Positions 48,500-61,494 are shown, numbered from the stretch's first letter. The stretch: DNA of 64,000 nucleotides from Pseudisothecium myosuroides (GCA_951799445.1 OX637292.1:12961296-13025295); one strand, 5' to 3'. The notes: generated from the sequence alone by a model not told the origin. Made by a program: numbers and translations.

Positions 48500-49640
48500 A
48501 TGGGGTGGTAAGAGGTAAAACAATCCATGTGAGATATGTAAATTAAAATTAGTAGGAGCTCAATCACTCATAGATTAGTCAAAAGCAAGAATTATGCTTG
48601 AAATAGAATTGGAGACCTCATTTAAGCATAGTAGAATAACGATTTTTTGTTTAAATGAACTAAAAAAATTTGAGAAATCAACTTAAATTTCATATCCAAA
48701 AATCCGTTTGAGATTTAGAGCCTCCAATCAAAAATTATAGACACATTTTAGAAAGGCAGGGTTGGAAGGGACATTTTCTTTGACATTTTCAAACATCCTC
48801 CCTAAATTTTGTCCATAACTTTTGAAAAGATTACAAAATTACAAATGGATTTTTGGAAACGAAAATTAGATTGATTTATCAACCTTTTTTGGTTTAAAGT
48901 TTCTAAAAAGATTTATTTTACTATGCCTAAATGAAGTCTGAAATTCTATTTCAAACATAATTCTTACTCCCTTTGTCCCACTAAAAACTTCCAAAAAGCT
49001 TTCCCACAAGGGATTAACTACATTTTTAGTCTTTCTGATAAAATACATGCATTCAAAAACTAGCAACCCATCCTTTAAGCCTCTGCAAAATCTCAAACTT
49101 AGGCACCATCGTTTACACACCCAAAATCTATGCGGAAAGTACCATATTTGACAAAATTTGTAAATGCTGCCAACTCCATCATTTTTGATGATTTAAATGT
49201 TGGTAGCAACATTGGGATTCTAGAAACATCTACTGCAACCTAAATATCCACAACAAAGATCTCTACACTACTTCAAGATTAATTCTTCAAAGTGTCGAAG
49301 TGGTCACCAAATCCATTGTCAATACTACTGTCTAAGGAAGCACAACGAGTCCAAGGTGTCTCATATGGGCAAGGCCAAGCTTTCTTGGCAAAGAATGCTC
49401 CCTAATCACTTGACTTGCCCCCACAAGGTCGTTCAACACGGCCAACACTTACCCAACAATCGAAATCTAAAAACAGAGCTTTTTAGTGGGACAGAAATTG
49501 TGCTTGATTTGGAGGTTTTTAGTAGGACAAAGGGAGTACGTTTTGACAATGAGCAATCAAGCTCTCATCTTCAAATTATCCCATGCAATTTGAGGGTTCA
49601 TGATGGACAATGGATTTTATTATAAAAATGGCGTCTCTAC
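48500..49640. mobile_element. Foldback element, copy 2, split by a Stowaway-like insert
   Basis: It matches 35290-35860 on both sides of the insert at 48965-49538: 'CAATCCATGTGAGATATGTA' on the left and 'GTTCATGATGGACAATGGAT' on the right. Inverted arms are still recognisable ('TTAAGCATAGTAGAATAACG' and its complement). Confidence 0.65.
48965..49538. mobile_element. Stowaway-like element, 574 bp, nested
   Basis: TA-CTCCCTTTGTCCCACTAAAA and inverse TTTTAGTAGGACAAAGGGAG-TA. A second copy of the right terminal word (TTTTTAGTGGGACAGAAATT) sits about 40 bp inside. It is inserted at a TA of the foldback copy at 48500-49640. Confidence 0.8.
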
Positions 49641-50044
49641 CCTTCATTCCTACTAATGTTAATGAAGCAATACCTTCATTTGGCCATCAAATTTTTTTTT
49701 TGATGGCAGATGGTTAAATGACAGTGGTATTTGACTCAATGGATTCTTTGGATTTTTGGCAAACCATTTTAACATTTATTTGTTGCTCTATTTGACAAGT
49801 CCTAAGATTAGCAAAAAAAATGGAGTACACCATAAATGTAGCGCTACCATCCTAGTACTGGAGTGTACTTTAATTCTCCATGATGTGTGGATGAATTTTG
49901 TGAATGAGGACTCCAGAGTGGAAAAGGCAGCCTCTATGAAGGCTACTAAATGTTATATTGGTTGTTTTTTTTAAAGGAAATGATTCACACGATAACAAAA
50001 AGGATGATTTCCATGATGACCTTTCCGATGTTCCAGGGTTAAGT
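49641..50044. other. Intergenic sequence, nothing recognised
   Basis: A T-run and inverted 'GCCATCAAA/TTTGATGGC' lie at about 49684-49708. The frame at 49756-49974 shows no known domain. Confidence 0.4.
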
Positions 50045-50361
50045 TAAGGTAGGAGGCTCGAACTCCGACCGGGCATTTTGAATCGAACAAGACACAGAGG
50101 TACATTTTGCTTTCTTCAATTTACCAAAATGTACAAACGATGTACATTCTAGGAGGTGGTTGCTTTTAGAGCCCTATGACTTTTCAACTTCAAAATTTCA
50201 TAATTAATTCCACAATGCTCCAAAAAATATGAAACAACTTGGGCCAATGCTATTTTTTCTTCTTGTCTTTGAAGGAAAATTTACTGAAAAATATTTCAAG
50301 GTGTTTTACCTCCCCAAGATTCAGTTTCAACGCTTAGATGGTCACCTCCTACAGTACCTTA
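50045..50361. mobile_element. TA-flanked TIR MITE (AGGTAGGAGG family), copy 3
   Basis: Left TA-AGGTAGGAGGCTCG and right CACCTCCTACAGTACCT-TA; the right end has a small insertion. Orientation is opposite to copies 1 and 2. The GCCTCC / CCGACCGGGCATTTTGAA end is shared with 34251-34569. Confidence 0.75.
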
Positions 50362-50597
50362 GTGTCGAGCAAATAAGTTAGCTGTCCAGTTGAACTCCAT
50401 GAATGATGTACCAATTCATGATGTACCAATTCAAGATAGATTCTGAACTCTTTGAATTCATGATAGATTATTATCACATTGGTACATTCTAGTAGAAGCA
50501 TTGGATATTGAGTGCTCTCACATAAATTTGGACACTTTTCAGTTTCCACATGTTAAGTTCTGAACACATGTACTTCTGGATCCAAAGGCCGAACATG

Positions 50598-50648
50598 AAA
50601 GTGTAAAAATAAAAGTGTAAAAATAAAAGTGTAAAAATAAAAGTGTAA
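50598..50648. repeat. 14-bp tandem repeat
   Basis: About three and a half copies of GTGTAAAAATAAAA. Confidence 0.85.
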
Positions 50649-50747
50649 GTTATGAATGTAGTACTACGTTAGATTCTGAAATAGTCAAGATTCATTTTTT
50701 ATCCTACAGTAGAGTGCATGATGCATCAAATATCTTATTCATCTGCT

Positions 50748-51510
50748 TTAACCCATAGGACCAAGTGGTCAGTGAGTGACAACTTGAAAATTCAAGTAAG
50801 TTCCTACAAAGTCAAATTTTTGGCCTTTGTGGGGAAGCTAAACTCCTTGAAACAATTTTTGGTAATTTTTTGTAGGAAGAAAAATGGAATTGGCATCTAA
50901 TTCAAGTTGTTTTATATTTTGGTATCTAACTTCAAAAATTTAGTTAGTTTCAAATTTTTGAAAGTTGATACACTATGGTCACTAAAAGTGAGCACCTCTT
51001 GAAATGTATATTGTTGGTACATTGAAAAAAGAAAAATATTCTTTTGAGCTAATAGTCGTTTTTCAAGCAGACTACCTTAAGTTCCTACAAAGTAAATTTT
51101 GAATGGATTTTTTTGAAAATTTGAAACAAGGTGTGGACATGTACGTTCTTCTTGGAATTTTTTTTTCCACTTGGGTGCCTAGATCAAAAGTTATGTTGCT
51201 TGAAGTTTTTTCAGTAGTCTAGACAGATTATGAAAAAAACATCTTTTACTTTTGGAATTTAGCAAGCAATTGTCCAAAAACACTTAAAAGTAGTTAGTGC
51301 AAAAACCTTATCCTAGGAGGAGTTAAAGTCTGTTGACTCTATCGGGTAGATTATGAAATTTTTTCCACACATTTATATGGTAGTCTAGTACACTTTTATA
51401 TATATAGTTAAATTTCAAAAAAACTTTTTGAAATTTTTTTCATTGCCTTGGAATGTGGTATTTTTTGACAATTTCTACCCGAAATGTACCCCAATCCTAT
51501 AGGGATTTAA
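50748..51510. mobile_element. TTAA-flanked element, 763 bp, with an internal duplication
   Basis: It starts TTAACCCATAGGACCAAGTG and ends CCAATCCTATAGGGATTTAA. Same family as 40053 (inverse) and 4896. 'AAGTTCCTACAAAGT' occurs twice, at about 50796 and 51075. The segment between the copies resembles the TA-flanked MITE family (words 'AATTGGCATCTAATTCAAGT' and 'AGCACCTCTTGAAATGTA'). I read it as a nested insertion whose exact limits are unclear. Confidence 0.6.
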
Positions 51511-54197
51511 AAAATTTGAAACATCAAAAACCGTGGATAAAAATCATATGATATTGATTTAATAATTTTAAATTAATTAAAATGTTGGTAACACTAATTA
51601 TGAATTTCATTTCTACCATGCTAGAATGTCACCTATGATATAGAGTGTCATCTATGATATATATAAACTAGACACAAATTAAGTAAAATGATCCATTGCC
51701 ATCCTCTTGGTCGTTATTTTGGTCGTTGCGCATCTTTACATTGATTGCATTCACAATTTTTGGGGTGCAATAAAACTGCAAATCAGAGGATTTTTCATAT
51801 GCACTTTAGTCCACTCATTTTCAAAAGATGCACAGACATTGGATTCTCTATATTAAGAACAAAAAAAAACATATAGCATCCTCTTGTTGTCTCTAGTTAG
51901 GGGAGGACTATTCTTATCTATTAGAATTCTAAGGTGATTCTTTCACTCCCTACATGTTTTCAATGGTAATCCAAAAGCATCATTTAAGATTGTAGAATAA
52001 TGAACAAATATTTCACCAACATATGATTTTAGGTCTAAATACCTTAGACATTGAAATGGATATTTTTTGTAAATGACATTGTCTTGTAGTTGACAGGTTG
52101 ACACATACTTAATATCATCATTACTCTAGTATTGAAGGTGTTTCATTAAATTGAAAAGAACAATTAATCCTAATAGAATTTGGGAATTGAATACCATATT
52201 TCAATTGGACTAGGTACATTCTCTACATAAAGTAGGAAAACCCCTAAACCTCAAGCTTTACAAAAGGATGAAAATTATTTAATCAAACCAATTAATAGGT
52301 GATTCTTTTTGTATAATTCATTTTTTATGGGCAAGAAAATGCGTTATTAAACGTTATAATACAAGAAACTCTTCTTGCCCTTGAAGACAAGAATTTTAAA
52401 AAATAGTTTAAAAGAAATTTAAACAATACATTTTGGAAATTTTAGTGGCATTCAAAGAATAAATATTTTGATGGTTTAATAAAGGATTAAATTAGGCAAT
52501 AGCTTTTATTTTATTGAAAGATAAGCTTAGAGATAATTTATAAAATATTGAAAAATGTAAGTGGACCAACTTTTTGTCAACTTTATCTCTTAAAATGAGC
52601 TTTATCCAATAGTACTATCTTGAAAGTCATAAAACAACACCTTCCATTTGGTTCTACATTCATTTCTTATTCTAAATTGCATTTGAACCCTAATTCAATT
52701 TATATTTTTTTCTAATGGAAACAGGGTATGACTACATCTAATCTAATTACACTTACATGTCTTCTTCATGCATCAAGGTTTAGATTCCACCCTTGCAACT
52801 CCAATCTACATAAAAATAACTATATCTCAAGTGTTGTACCACCCCACCCATTCATTTATCCATGCCTTCAATTTTCCTATCATTTTGTAAGTGTAGGACC
52901 TAAACTTCAATTTAGTAAGAAGAAAATTCAATAAGATTAAATTGGTTGTCATTTCACAAGAAAAAAAGTAGAATAATATTCAAAAAACAATTTAGGATAA
53001 AAAATTAATTAGGGACCAAACGAAAGTTGAGATTTTGTGACTATTAACATAACTCTAATGTTATATAAATAGATACTGGCATACACAAATACATTGTGGA
53101 CTCCCATCCGTCATCAAATCATAAACCAAAAGTCACACAAAATTTGCACCAAAATTGTTCTAAAAGTGTATTTCATAGCAAGGACTATACAACACATCTA
53201 GTTGTTTGCTATTTCTTTCTTTAGACCACATGGAATGCACCCACAGGATCTTTTAATTCATATCGAAAGTGAGCACTTCAAAAAAAATTCAAAGTAATTG
53301 AATGCATGGTTTACTAGACACTTGAGTTTGAAGTCTTACTTAGGTCAATGGAAAAGAAGACAATAGGATCTGGAGAATCGTATCTAAATGAGAATATTTT
53401 GAAATTATAATTTTTTGGCTAATTGAAAGATAAGATAATTGAAAATGCTTAATTAAAATTTCACAACATTCCAACAATTTGTCAATTTTGGGTGGAGCTT
53501 GCAATGCATACATTCAAGTCAATGAAATAAGAATAGTTTTTGAAATATCACAAGCTTTGTGAGTAAGCACATGTATCTTTTCCTTGAACTCCTTAAATCT
53601 ACCTCTAATATGAGGTGGCAACAATTCCATTCATTGGCTCAAAGTTCAAAGTTTCAAGCCGAAGCCCATCTTGGAATTCAATGAAACTGTTGCCATTAGA
53701 TTCACTATATAGTCTATTTTTTTAAGAAGGTTTCATATTTTTATGAAAACTATTTTTTTAAATGAAAAAAAACTCATAAAAAAGAGATAACGACCAAAAT
53801 ATAGTCACTTCAACCATTAGGGATTAAAATATGTTTTGACTAATAGGTGTTAAAAATTGCTAAAGCCAAAAATTAAATAATTAACCGTTGCACATCACAA
53901 TATTTATCCAAACTCAGCACATAATAAAATTGAAATAAAACTAATCCATCTAACATATTGTGTGGTGGTAAATTAAGCGAGCCTAAGCTATTGTGGCTCC
54001 TTTACTATAAGATTTTGCTACTCTAAAAATGTCCCCATAATAGTAGTGTAAGAACTTTTTGGATAAATAAAGCAATGGTTTTGGGGGATGTGACATTGGT
54101 ATTATTGAAGTGCGCATTTGAGGTTTTGAAATGTTTTAATGGCTTCTATAGAGTCATATGTTTTTTGGATGTAATAGCATTAGAAGATTTGGTCATT
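51511..54197. other. AT-rich intergenic region, no supported gene
   Basis: One possible worn TTAA terminus (CCATTAGGGATTAA) ends near 53826, but no partner was found. The frame at 52728-52934 is not convincing. Confidence 0.45.
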
Positions 54198-54200
54198 TTA

Positions 54201-56072
54201 CACTAGAAAAAAATCTATATCCCCCATATCCGGTTAAACAACAACTAATTGTCGTATAAAAATGTCCAACGATTGCAACCATTATTATTAGCAATCTTAC
54301 CTATACTTTGTTTTAATCGCAAAGGAGTCGCAGAATGAAGTTTAGGTTTACAATGAGTGTAACAAAGTTCAAATTTAGAATCAATGTGAGCTATTCACCA
54401 TCCAATATTCATTGCAATTGTCGATGCGGATATATCTATGCTTTGTGGAATCCACCATGTCAATTTGTAGCCGCAAAAAACCCAAATTCAACTAGAAAAC
54501 AACTGCAATTACACAATTGCACAAAAGCTGAATTTGACTAGGAAATGACTGCAACTTCAAAATGATTGTCGTTTTGTAGTCAAAATATTGTAGAACTTGT
54601 TGATTATCAATTGTAACAATTTTTCTTTACATGGCAATTGTGACTGCAAGCTGACTATGAGTTTTTTGTTGCATGAGTTGCACTTGAAAGTTATTGTCTA
54701 ACCTTACACCAAGTGTTGTCCTTTGTTCATTAGCCCTATGACACCATTTTTAGAATTTCCACATTAGCTATTGTAAGTCATGCACTGTAGTCACAGAGCA
54801 TCAGGTTTCATTGAGTCCTATTTTGTGTCCAAATGTAGTGTTGCTTGGCTATTGAATAAACTTGGGGAGGCATTGTCACATCCTGGAAGTAAAGGTTCGT
54901 AGTGTTGCTTTGGGCCGGAAGGAGTTGAGAGAAGTTACTGAGTTTATGTGGGGTTGTGAATGACTTCTTTGCGAGTTGTGTTGTTAGAAAAAGAGATGGC
55001 ATTTGTTTTGATTGCAAGGTTTAAGTTGACGGCATAAAGATTGGAAAAAAAGGAACAAAGGGCTAGATCAATGAGGCTTTTGTTTTTGTCGCATCATCAT
55101 ATTGTGGCTAACGTTTAAATTGGCTAGAAATTGGATTTTGCATGGGATGGTGGTTAGGTGCTCAATGGTCAGGAATTCTATTGTGAACAATTTTGATCTA
55201 CAAAGTACTATAAGGACAATGACCATTTACATGTAGTAATCATGTAGTTAGTCAATGCTACGTGAAGTAGAAATGCATGAGACATGGGAATTATGGACAT
55301 GCTTTGTAACAATTTCATGAATTTTTGTTTTTTGTACGAACCATATTCGTTGATGGCACACCTTGTTATCTGTACTGCCTTTCTAGAGTTGTTTATGAAT
55401 CTCAAGGCAATTGAAAGTGATTCTTTTCAGTCTCTTGAAAGTATTTAATTGCCCTGCGACTAGGATGCAATTGATAAATAAGAAAAGATTGTGAGCATGT
55501 AACTAGGCTTTACATTATATTGACAAAAAACAGCTCTTATAGTAGAATAGTTGTTTAATTTCTTGTTTCAACTATTGCAACTCAATTGTTAAAAATGGAC
55601 CACTATAAAATGCACAATGTATGAAAAGTAAGAAATAAAAGCAACTAAAAAGTGACTACAATAATGCTAAGGTGGAATAACACAATTCACACTAAAATGG
55701 CATAAGAAGGTTGGCAACTTTGAATCCAAAATAGACATTAATTAGCTTTTTATGCAAAGAAAATAAGTTTGCCACATATGACTTTGCATGGTTTGCAATA
55801 GTAGCAATCAAGTTGTGGGACAATGCATCTGAGTGGTTGACTTCTAAAAACAGTTATTGCCACATTAGCAACTATGTAGAAAGAGTACGTCAACAAAGTT
55901 CTAACTAGGCTATTAGATAAAAAACAATTCCATTGTGCTTTACAACTACATTTCCAATAACAACTTGTCCACAACAATTGTGAGTTCCAAAAATTGCACC
56001 GATCGCAAATGTTCTGTTCAACTACAAAAACAATTGTTCTTGTAGTCAAAATAACTTCATTTTCTTCTAGTG
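54201..56072. mobile_element. Non-autonomous CACTA (En/Spm) element
   Basis: Starts CACTAGAAAAAA and ends TTTTCTTCTAGTG, with a direct TTA duplication at 54198-54200 and 56073-56075. Subterminal regions are rich in short words on both strands (ATTGCAACC, GACTGCAACTT, TTGTAGTCAAAAT), as is typical of CACTA ends. The 1.87-kb interior has no transposase-like frame, so a related autonomous element would have to supply it. Confidence 0.85.
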
Positions 56073-56535
56073 TTAGGACCTTGACAATGCAACCATTTTT
56101 TAAATTATTATGTTTGTTTTAGGTTAGTGAGATGACCATTATGGATTACTTTCTCTTTGCTTTAGAGGTGACTAAGTGGCACTTGTGTAGACTTTAGAGC
56201 AGATCACTTCAAAAAATCATAATTCATTCATACTCTGAGAAAATATGATTCCGCTTCCTATAACTTTGTATACTACTTCTCTGCTTGTGAAAAAAAAATA
56301 TTATTACTTCTTTGACCTTCTTAAGTATCAAATCAAAGATTGTACTCACAATAGATTGACTTACATTATGTGGATGACTCTACTCCACCTTGGAATGGCT
56401 CTTGAATTTTTCTAAAGAGTAGATACTTAGACGTTGATTTGCAAGCTGATTTTCTAGTAAAATCTAAAAAGAAAGTTAAAGGAAAAGAATACAAAATTTA
56501 AAGTAATTCCTTTCTTTGTGTGTACTTAAGCCTAC

Positions 56536-57215
56536 TACAGTAGAACCTCTCTAACATAAAAGAGTTGGGACCGGTCTGACACATTGGATTAGAGAGGTTA
56601 TTACATTAGAAAGGGTCATGATGTTTGTATGTGGTTCATATTGTTAAGTTGGGACTGGCATTTAATACTTCTTGACAATACTATATCGGTTTAGAGAATA
56701 TTGGATTAGAGCATCTCCACCAGTTCTCTTTAGAAGGGAAGCGCCAGACTCGGAATGGTATGTGTCGGGGGGGATGAAGGCCCCACCCTGTTACATGGTC
56801 CCCACCGGCAACTCCAAAAAAACACAAAGTGAGTCGAGAACTCCCGCTCCCCAAGGCGCAACGTTATTGAGTTTGGGATTTGTGGGTGATCCAGCACACA
56901 GGGCTTCCATAAAATTTTGTTTTGATGCATGCTTGTTTGTGAGAACATGCATGACACTACGGTGCCCGCTCCTCCTGCCCATCCAATTCCCATCCCAAGG
57001 TTCCAATTAAATCCACCCCCTTCAAGCTTAGCGTAGCTAAAGTCAAAACTGGAGGATCAAGTGTCTTGCTCAAAATGTGGCGTGATCGGCATTGAGAAAT
57101 GATCTAAGTAGGCTACAACTGGTGGGACACTTAAAAACTCTCCGGGCTCGCCAAACCATTTGGCGAGTCAGTGTAGCATGACCGGTGGAGATGCTTTTAG
57201 GGAGGTTCTAGTGTA
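56536..57215. mobile_element. Emigrant/pogo-type MITE, interrupted
   Basis: TA-CAGTAGAACCTCTCTAA at the left and inverse TTAGGGAGGTTCTAGTG-TA at the right. The CAGTARAACCTCTNTAA terminus with TA target is that of pogo-derived MITEs such as Arabidopsis Emigrant. Without the insert at 56706-57199 the element is about 190 bp. Confidence 0.85.
56706..57199. mobile_element. Tourist-like MITE nested in the pogo-type MITE
   Basis: Direct TTA at 56706-56708 and 57197-57199, with inverted termini GAGCATCTCCACCAGT and ACCGGTGGAGATGCTT. This 'GAGCATCTCCA' terminus is widespread in plants. The interior is GC-rich and keeps some frames open on both strands, but the translations are not recognisable. Confidence 0.8.
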
Positions 57216-57239
57216 CCAGGATTGTGATTGACCCTTGAA

Positions 57240-57960
57240 AAAAGAGAACCAACAAAATATGGCAACTTTAAGACTACAGGCCCTATACACAAACCGAAAG
57301 TAAACACCTCAAACAGATTTGCTTCAAGCTCAGTAACTTAATGTCAAGGCATTGCAGTCCCCTCAGAAGCCGACCACATGGCCCTGAAGTTTTTTGAAAC
57401 TTTAATGCCGTGCATGGAATATTTCTCAGTGTTGCATCACTTCTATGGTACAGACAAGCTTACACAAATTGCAACTGAAAACAGCTGGAAAACCAAGTCT
57501 GCAGTCTGCTATCAGTACTATGGGGCTATGGGGCTCAGTCTCTTGTTGCAACTTAACATAAGACAACTGCAGTTGGTTTCAAGCTCTTCGACCTCCCAAG
57601 GCCGTAGCCGTAGTCTGTCTGCAAGGAGACCAACATTTCTGAACATTTCGTACTCAGACACATGCACTTCAAACTTGGAAGGCATAAGTTAAAGGAATGG
57701 GACAGAAGGCACGGAAGGGTTCATCATTTTATGTCTTGAATAGAGAATCTGTTGGATACAAAAGTTGGGAGCTTAGATTTGATCAAACTGGAGAGTCATA
57801 ACAACAAACAAAAGCCAGGCCGGACACCACTCAATTGAAGCCCCCCCCCCCCCCCCCCCGCTGTGTGAACCAGGCAAGTCTCAAAGTATGCAAAGTTAAC
57901 TCCCTGGAACACCAGGCTGGTCCCTGTGGAAATCAGCTTTTTTTTTGTACGGTGTGAATC
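57240..57960. other. Complex, possibly transcribed patch of unknown nature
   Basis: Composition is like an exon or UTR rather than the AT-rich background. A 104-codon frame runs at 57378-57692 (+), translation starting MALKFFETLMPCMEYF, with no recognisable domain. No confident splice sites or homologous family could be assigned. It may be a gene fragment, a non-coding transcript, or part of an unrecognised element. Confidence 0.3.
57841..57859. repeat. C19 homopolymer
   Basis: Nineteen consecutive C bases, the only long G/C run in a strongly AT-rich window. Confidence 0.9.
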
Positions 57961-59793
57961 ATTTCCTTAAAAAGAACGCGAATAGCACTCATTGGAGGGC
58001 AAACTATTGTGCAAGACTTATCCTTTTTGATAAAATCCCTAAGATAAACATTTGCACTTTTGTCTTATAGGCATAGAAGGATTCTTTGTCATCCATGGCA
58101 TCCTTTTAGAATCCTTTCCCTTGGATTCTAGCCTTGGTGGACAAAATTTATAGGGTTTGCAATGTTCGAGTATCCTCGGGCTTGGCATGGTGTAGAGGCA
58201 TTGTACTAGTAAATCCCGGGATCTAGTGAGGAGGCTAAAAAATTGAAGAGGTGGAAATTGAAGAGTTTGTTGTGCTCCAACCTGTAGACATTATTTAGAA
58301 CCCTACTTGGGTTGACTCTATCCTTTTCACTCCTTTGATGTGGCCTTAGTGGTGTAGCTATAATGTGGGACCTTACTTGATCGTCACTATGATTGTGTTT
58401 GACTGAAGAGTGCAAAGCAACTTGGAGGCCACAACAAACGTTTTCAAACTATTGTGTGAGGGCCTTGAAGTGACGTGCCTTCAAACTTAATGAACAAGAT
58501 GATAATTGCATTGGGGTAAGTTTTTATTGAGAACTTGAGACCCACTCCCAACTTATTGTTGTTGGCCTTTATAAAGGCCAAACTTAGGATGCTTGTATGC
58601 ACTTGTTGATGTTTTTTTTTGGCAATACAACCCGCAAATCCTAAGCATCTGTTCAAATTTCTTACTAAATTGGTCCTTATTGTAGTTGTATTGTTAAAAA
58701 AGGAAGCCTAACATTGGATGAATGACACCCTTTTTATGAATTTTTTTCAATCAATGAATAAAATATAGTACATTTTGAGCCTCCACAAGGTTAACATACA
58801 TACACCTAGTAGTGCCCAATAAGCATTCAAACAAAAAATTTACTACCAAATTTTTATTTTTTTTCAATTTGATTTGTAACTAATTTAAAGGGAAAACAAG
58901 TGCATCTTTGCAAATATTTTTTGTACACTATATGCGTAATCTATGAATTTGTAAGATGCTAATCACTGATTTATCCATAATTGATCCTTTGTTCTCACAT
59001 TCAAACCACAGACATTATAAGCAAGAATTAGAAGGGGTCATTAAAAAATAAGGGTCAAAGTTGATGTTGTTACTTGTAGTTTCAACATTTCACCAACCCA
59101 AGCTTATAGGATTGATAGACAATTTTGTATTATAGTGGTAAAGGTACGATCAATAAGGATTCGAGAGTTAAATATGAAATTTTATGAAATTTTTATATAT
59201 CAATCATAAAAAATAATTTGTGTAATAATTTATACAAAGGTACAAATTTTGATCACTTCTTTAAGCTTAAGGTGTTATCTTCATTACATTTTGTAGCCAA
59301 ATTGCCTTGCACCAGGCAATTAAACCATTATCTTTAAAGCTCATTTATAATACAATATCCACTTTAGAAATGATCAAACATTAGTAATTGAAGCAAACAA
59401 ATTAGAATCATTACAACAATAATTAAAGTCACGAAGATATTTCAATTGAAAAACATCAGCGGTCTCGGCTTCAAAAGAAACTACATCTTCCTATATGCTA
59501 ATGATTTCCTGGGCTAATTGAGCGTTATACTAGATTTTACAGTAAGTCATACACTTTCATATTACCTTTTAAGCTCATTTCATATCTATTGGTTTAAAGC
59601 ATTCACATTATTATTTAAAAGTCTAATTAGACTAATAAACTACAGCATTAATACTATTTTTATTGAAATTACATCTAAGTCTAAAAATCCTTACTACAAT
59701 ACCTTGTGTCATAAATTTTATTTTAGATATGTTTTTGCTACATCCACAAAAGATGTAGAGAGATAAACTATTTGTTTGGATGCATCAAGTCAT

Positions 59794-59898
59794 TAGAGCC
59801 CCTATTTGTGCCACTTCATGACCAATATGTATCAATGAAGGACATATAAAAGTTGACAATGTATACTACTAAGGCATAGGGCACAAATAGGGTGGCTT
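59794..59898. repeat. Small inverted repeat, 105 bp, MITE-like
   Basis: AGAGCCCCTATTTGTGCCAC at the left pairs with GGGCACAAATAGGGTGGCTT at the right. No clear target duplication. Confidence 0.5.
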
Positions 59899-60231
59899 TT
59901 GAGTTAAGATGCAAATAAAGTCTCCTACCTTGGTACAAATGAATGTACTATAGCACAAGCTTGTATAACAACCATTAGCTTTTGCACAATCTGTAAATGT
60001 TTAAGGAAGAATGGTATTTTTATGAGTGCTTGGATTTTTTTTAAATTACAAGTTTACTCATGATTTTAGAAAATAATTTCCTACTATGGAACATATATTT
60101 AAGAATTTACAAAAAAAGTGCAAAGAATTAGAGTACATTGATTTATCTACAGTTGACATCATATCCAAAACAACATGACCACATTTTCTACTCATGTTGA
60201 GGTTTTAGAACGCATTGTTAATTTTTTAAAT

Positions 60232-60256
60232 GAAATAAATAAATAAATAAATAAAT
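60232..60256. repeat. AAAT microsatellite
   Basis: Six or so tandem copies of AAAT. Confidence 0.85.
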
Positions 60257-60376
60257 CTGCAAGTCTTTGTGATTGATGCAAAAAGTCTACACCAAAATTT
60301 TAAAAAAGCTTTGTATTTAATATTTACAATTGATACACACAAATTTGAAATATAGTAAAGACCACTTAGAGGTTAA

Positions 60377-61184
60377 TTAATCCCTTAAAGACCAAGTGTT
60401 TAAATTTGAACAACAAGTGAACGCAAACATCTTCCAAATACAAAATATCTATATTTTTTCACCCATCTAAACGTTTGTAGATTCTTGTATTTGTTCTCTA
60501 ACATTTGTTTGGCATAGATTTTCTATACCTTTTTTTGCAAGTTTTCTATTGTTCAAAGGGCTTAAGAGTGTCTCATCTCTATATTCCAAGTTTAAAGAAA
60601 TTTTTCTAAATCTCTAATAGACCAGACGTTCAAATTTTGAACAATAAGTGAATCCAAACACATTCTAAACACATGAAAATGCATTTTTTTTGTTTATCAA
60701 TTTTTTAGAGGATTCTTGTGTTAAATCTTTAACATTTGAATAGTATAGATTTTGAATATTTTTCTTTGCAAATATTCTATAACTTAAAGGATACTTGTAT
60801 GTCTAACCTCAAAAAGTGACTCAATGAGATTGAAAAATGACCCTTCAAAAAGGAAGTGAATAAAAAAATAAAATAAAAATCTTCAAAAATCACTATGAAT
60901 TGCAACTTGAAATTTTAAATTTAACGGAGATTTTTTTTAGTGATGATAAAAAGTACTCAATCTACAACTGATTTTAGAAGGAATTTTCAATTTTTGACTT
61001 TATATTTTATTATGAAATAGTGGTTTGTAAACTAGTTGATCCAACCATATAGAAATGATCTATAGATCATTTTTTACAATGATTGTTTGAGAGTCATTAT
61101 TAAATTATTATTCTAAGTTGTATTTTACAATGCATCTTAATAATTTTGGAAATCTGGACTACCCTTTGGTTCTTGAGGGGGTAA
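60377..61184. mobile_element. Worn TTAA-type element, about 810 bp
   Basis: It starts TTAATCCCTTAAAGACCAAG and ends GGTTCTTGAGGGGGTAA. Inside is a direct duplication: 'AGACCAAGTGTTTAAATTTG' at 60389 and 'AGACCAGACGTTCAAATTTT' at about 60620, each followed by similar sequence. The right TTAA is changed to GTAA. Confidence 0.5.
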
Positions 61185-61494
61185 AAAATGACTTGAATAA
61201 ATAAGATATTTTTTTAACAACTTATAAATACAATAATTTTAAATTTTAAATGTAGAATTTAATGAAAGAAGATTCTTGTAAAAATTACAACATACAATCT
61301 ACAAAAAAATTTGGAAGGATTTTCCAAATCTTTGTTTTAAATTTTATTGAAAAATATTGATGGTATAATAGAAAATCTCCTTGTGTACATATAGTTTGTA
61401 AATTCCATTTTACTACTTTTATATAAACTTCATCATCAAATTTTTCTTCTAAGTTACATTTTATAATACACCTTTTCAAATTTTGGAAGTTTGG

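Larger units (their letters stand above)
57961..60376. other. Intergenic region, no supported gene
   Basis: About 58160-58240 has a GGCATGGTGTAGAGGC word followed by AATCCCGGGATCTA, faintly like tRNA/SINE A and B boxes. That is too weak to call. A small inverted repeat lies at 59794-59898. Confidence 0.4.

Noticed and set aside
56672..57010. Open frames on both strands of about 70-112 codons
   Set aside because: They lie within the GC-rich interior of the Tourist-like MITE at 56706-57199 and translate to nothing recognisable.
58160..58240. tRNA-like A and B box words, possible SINE
   Set aside because: Spacing and B box are poor, and no poly(A)/T tail or second copy was seen.
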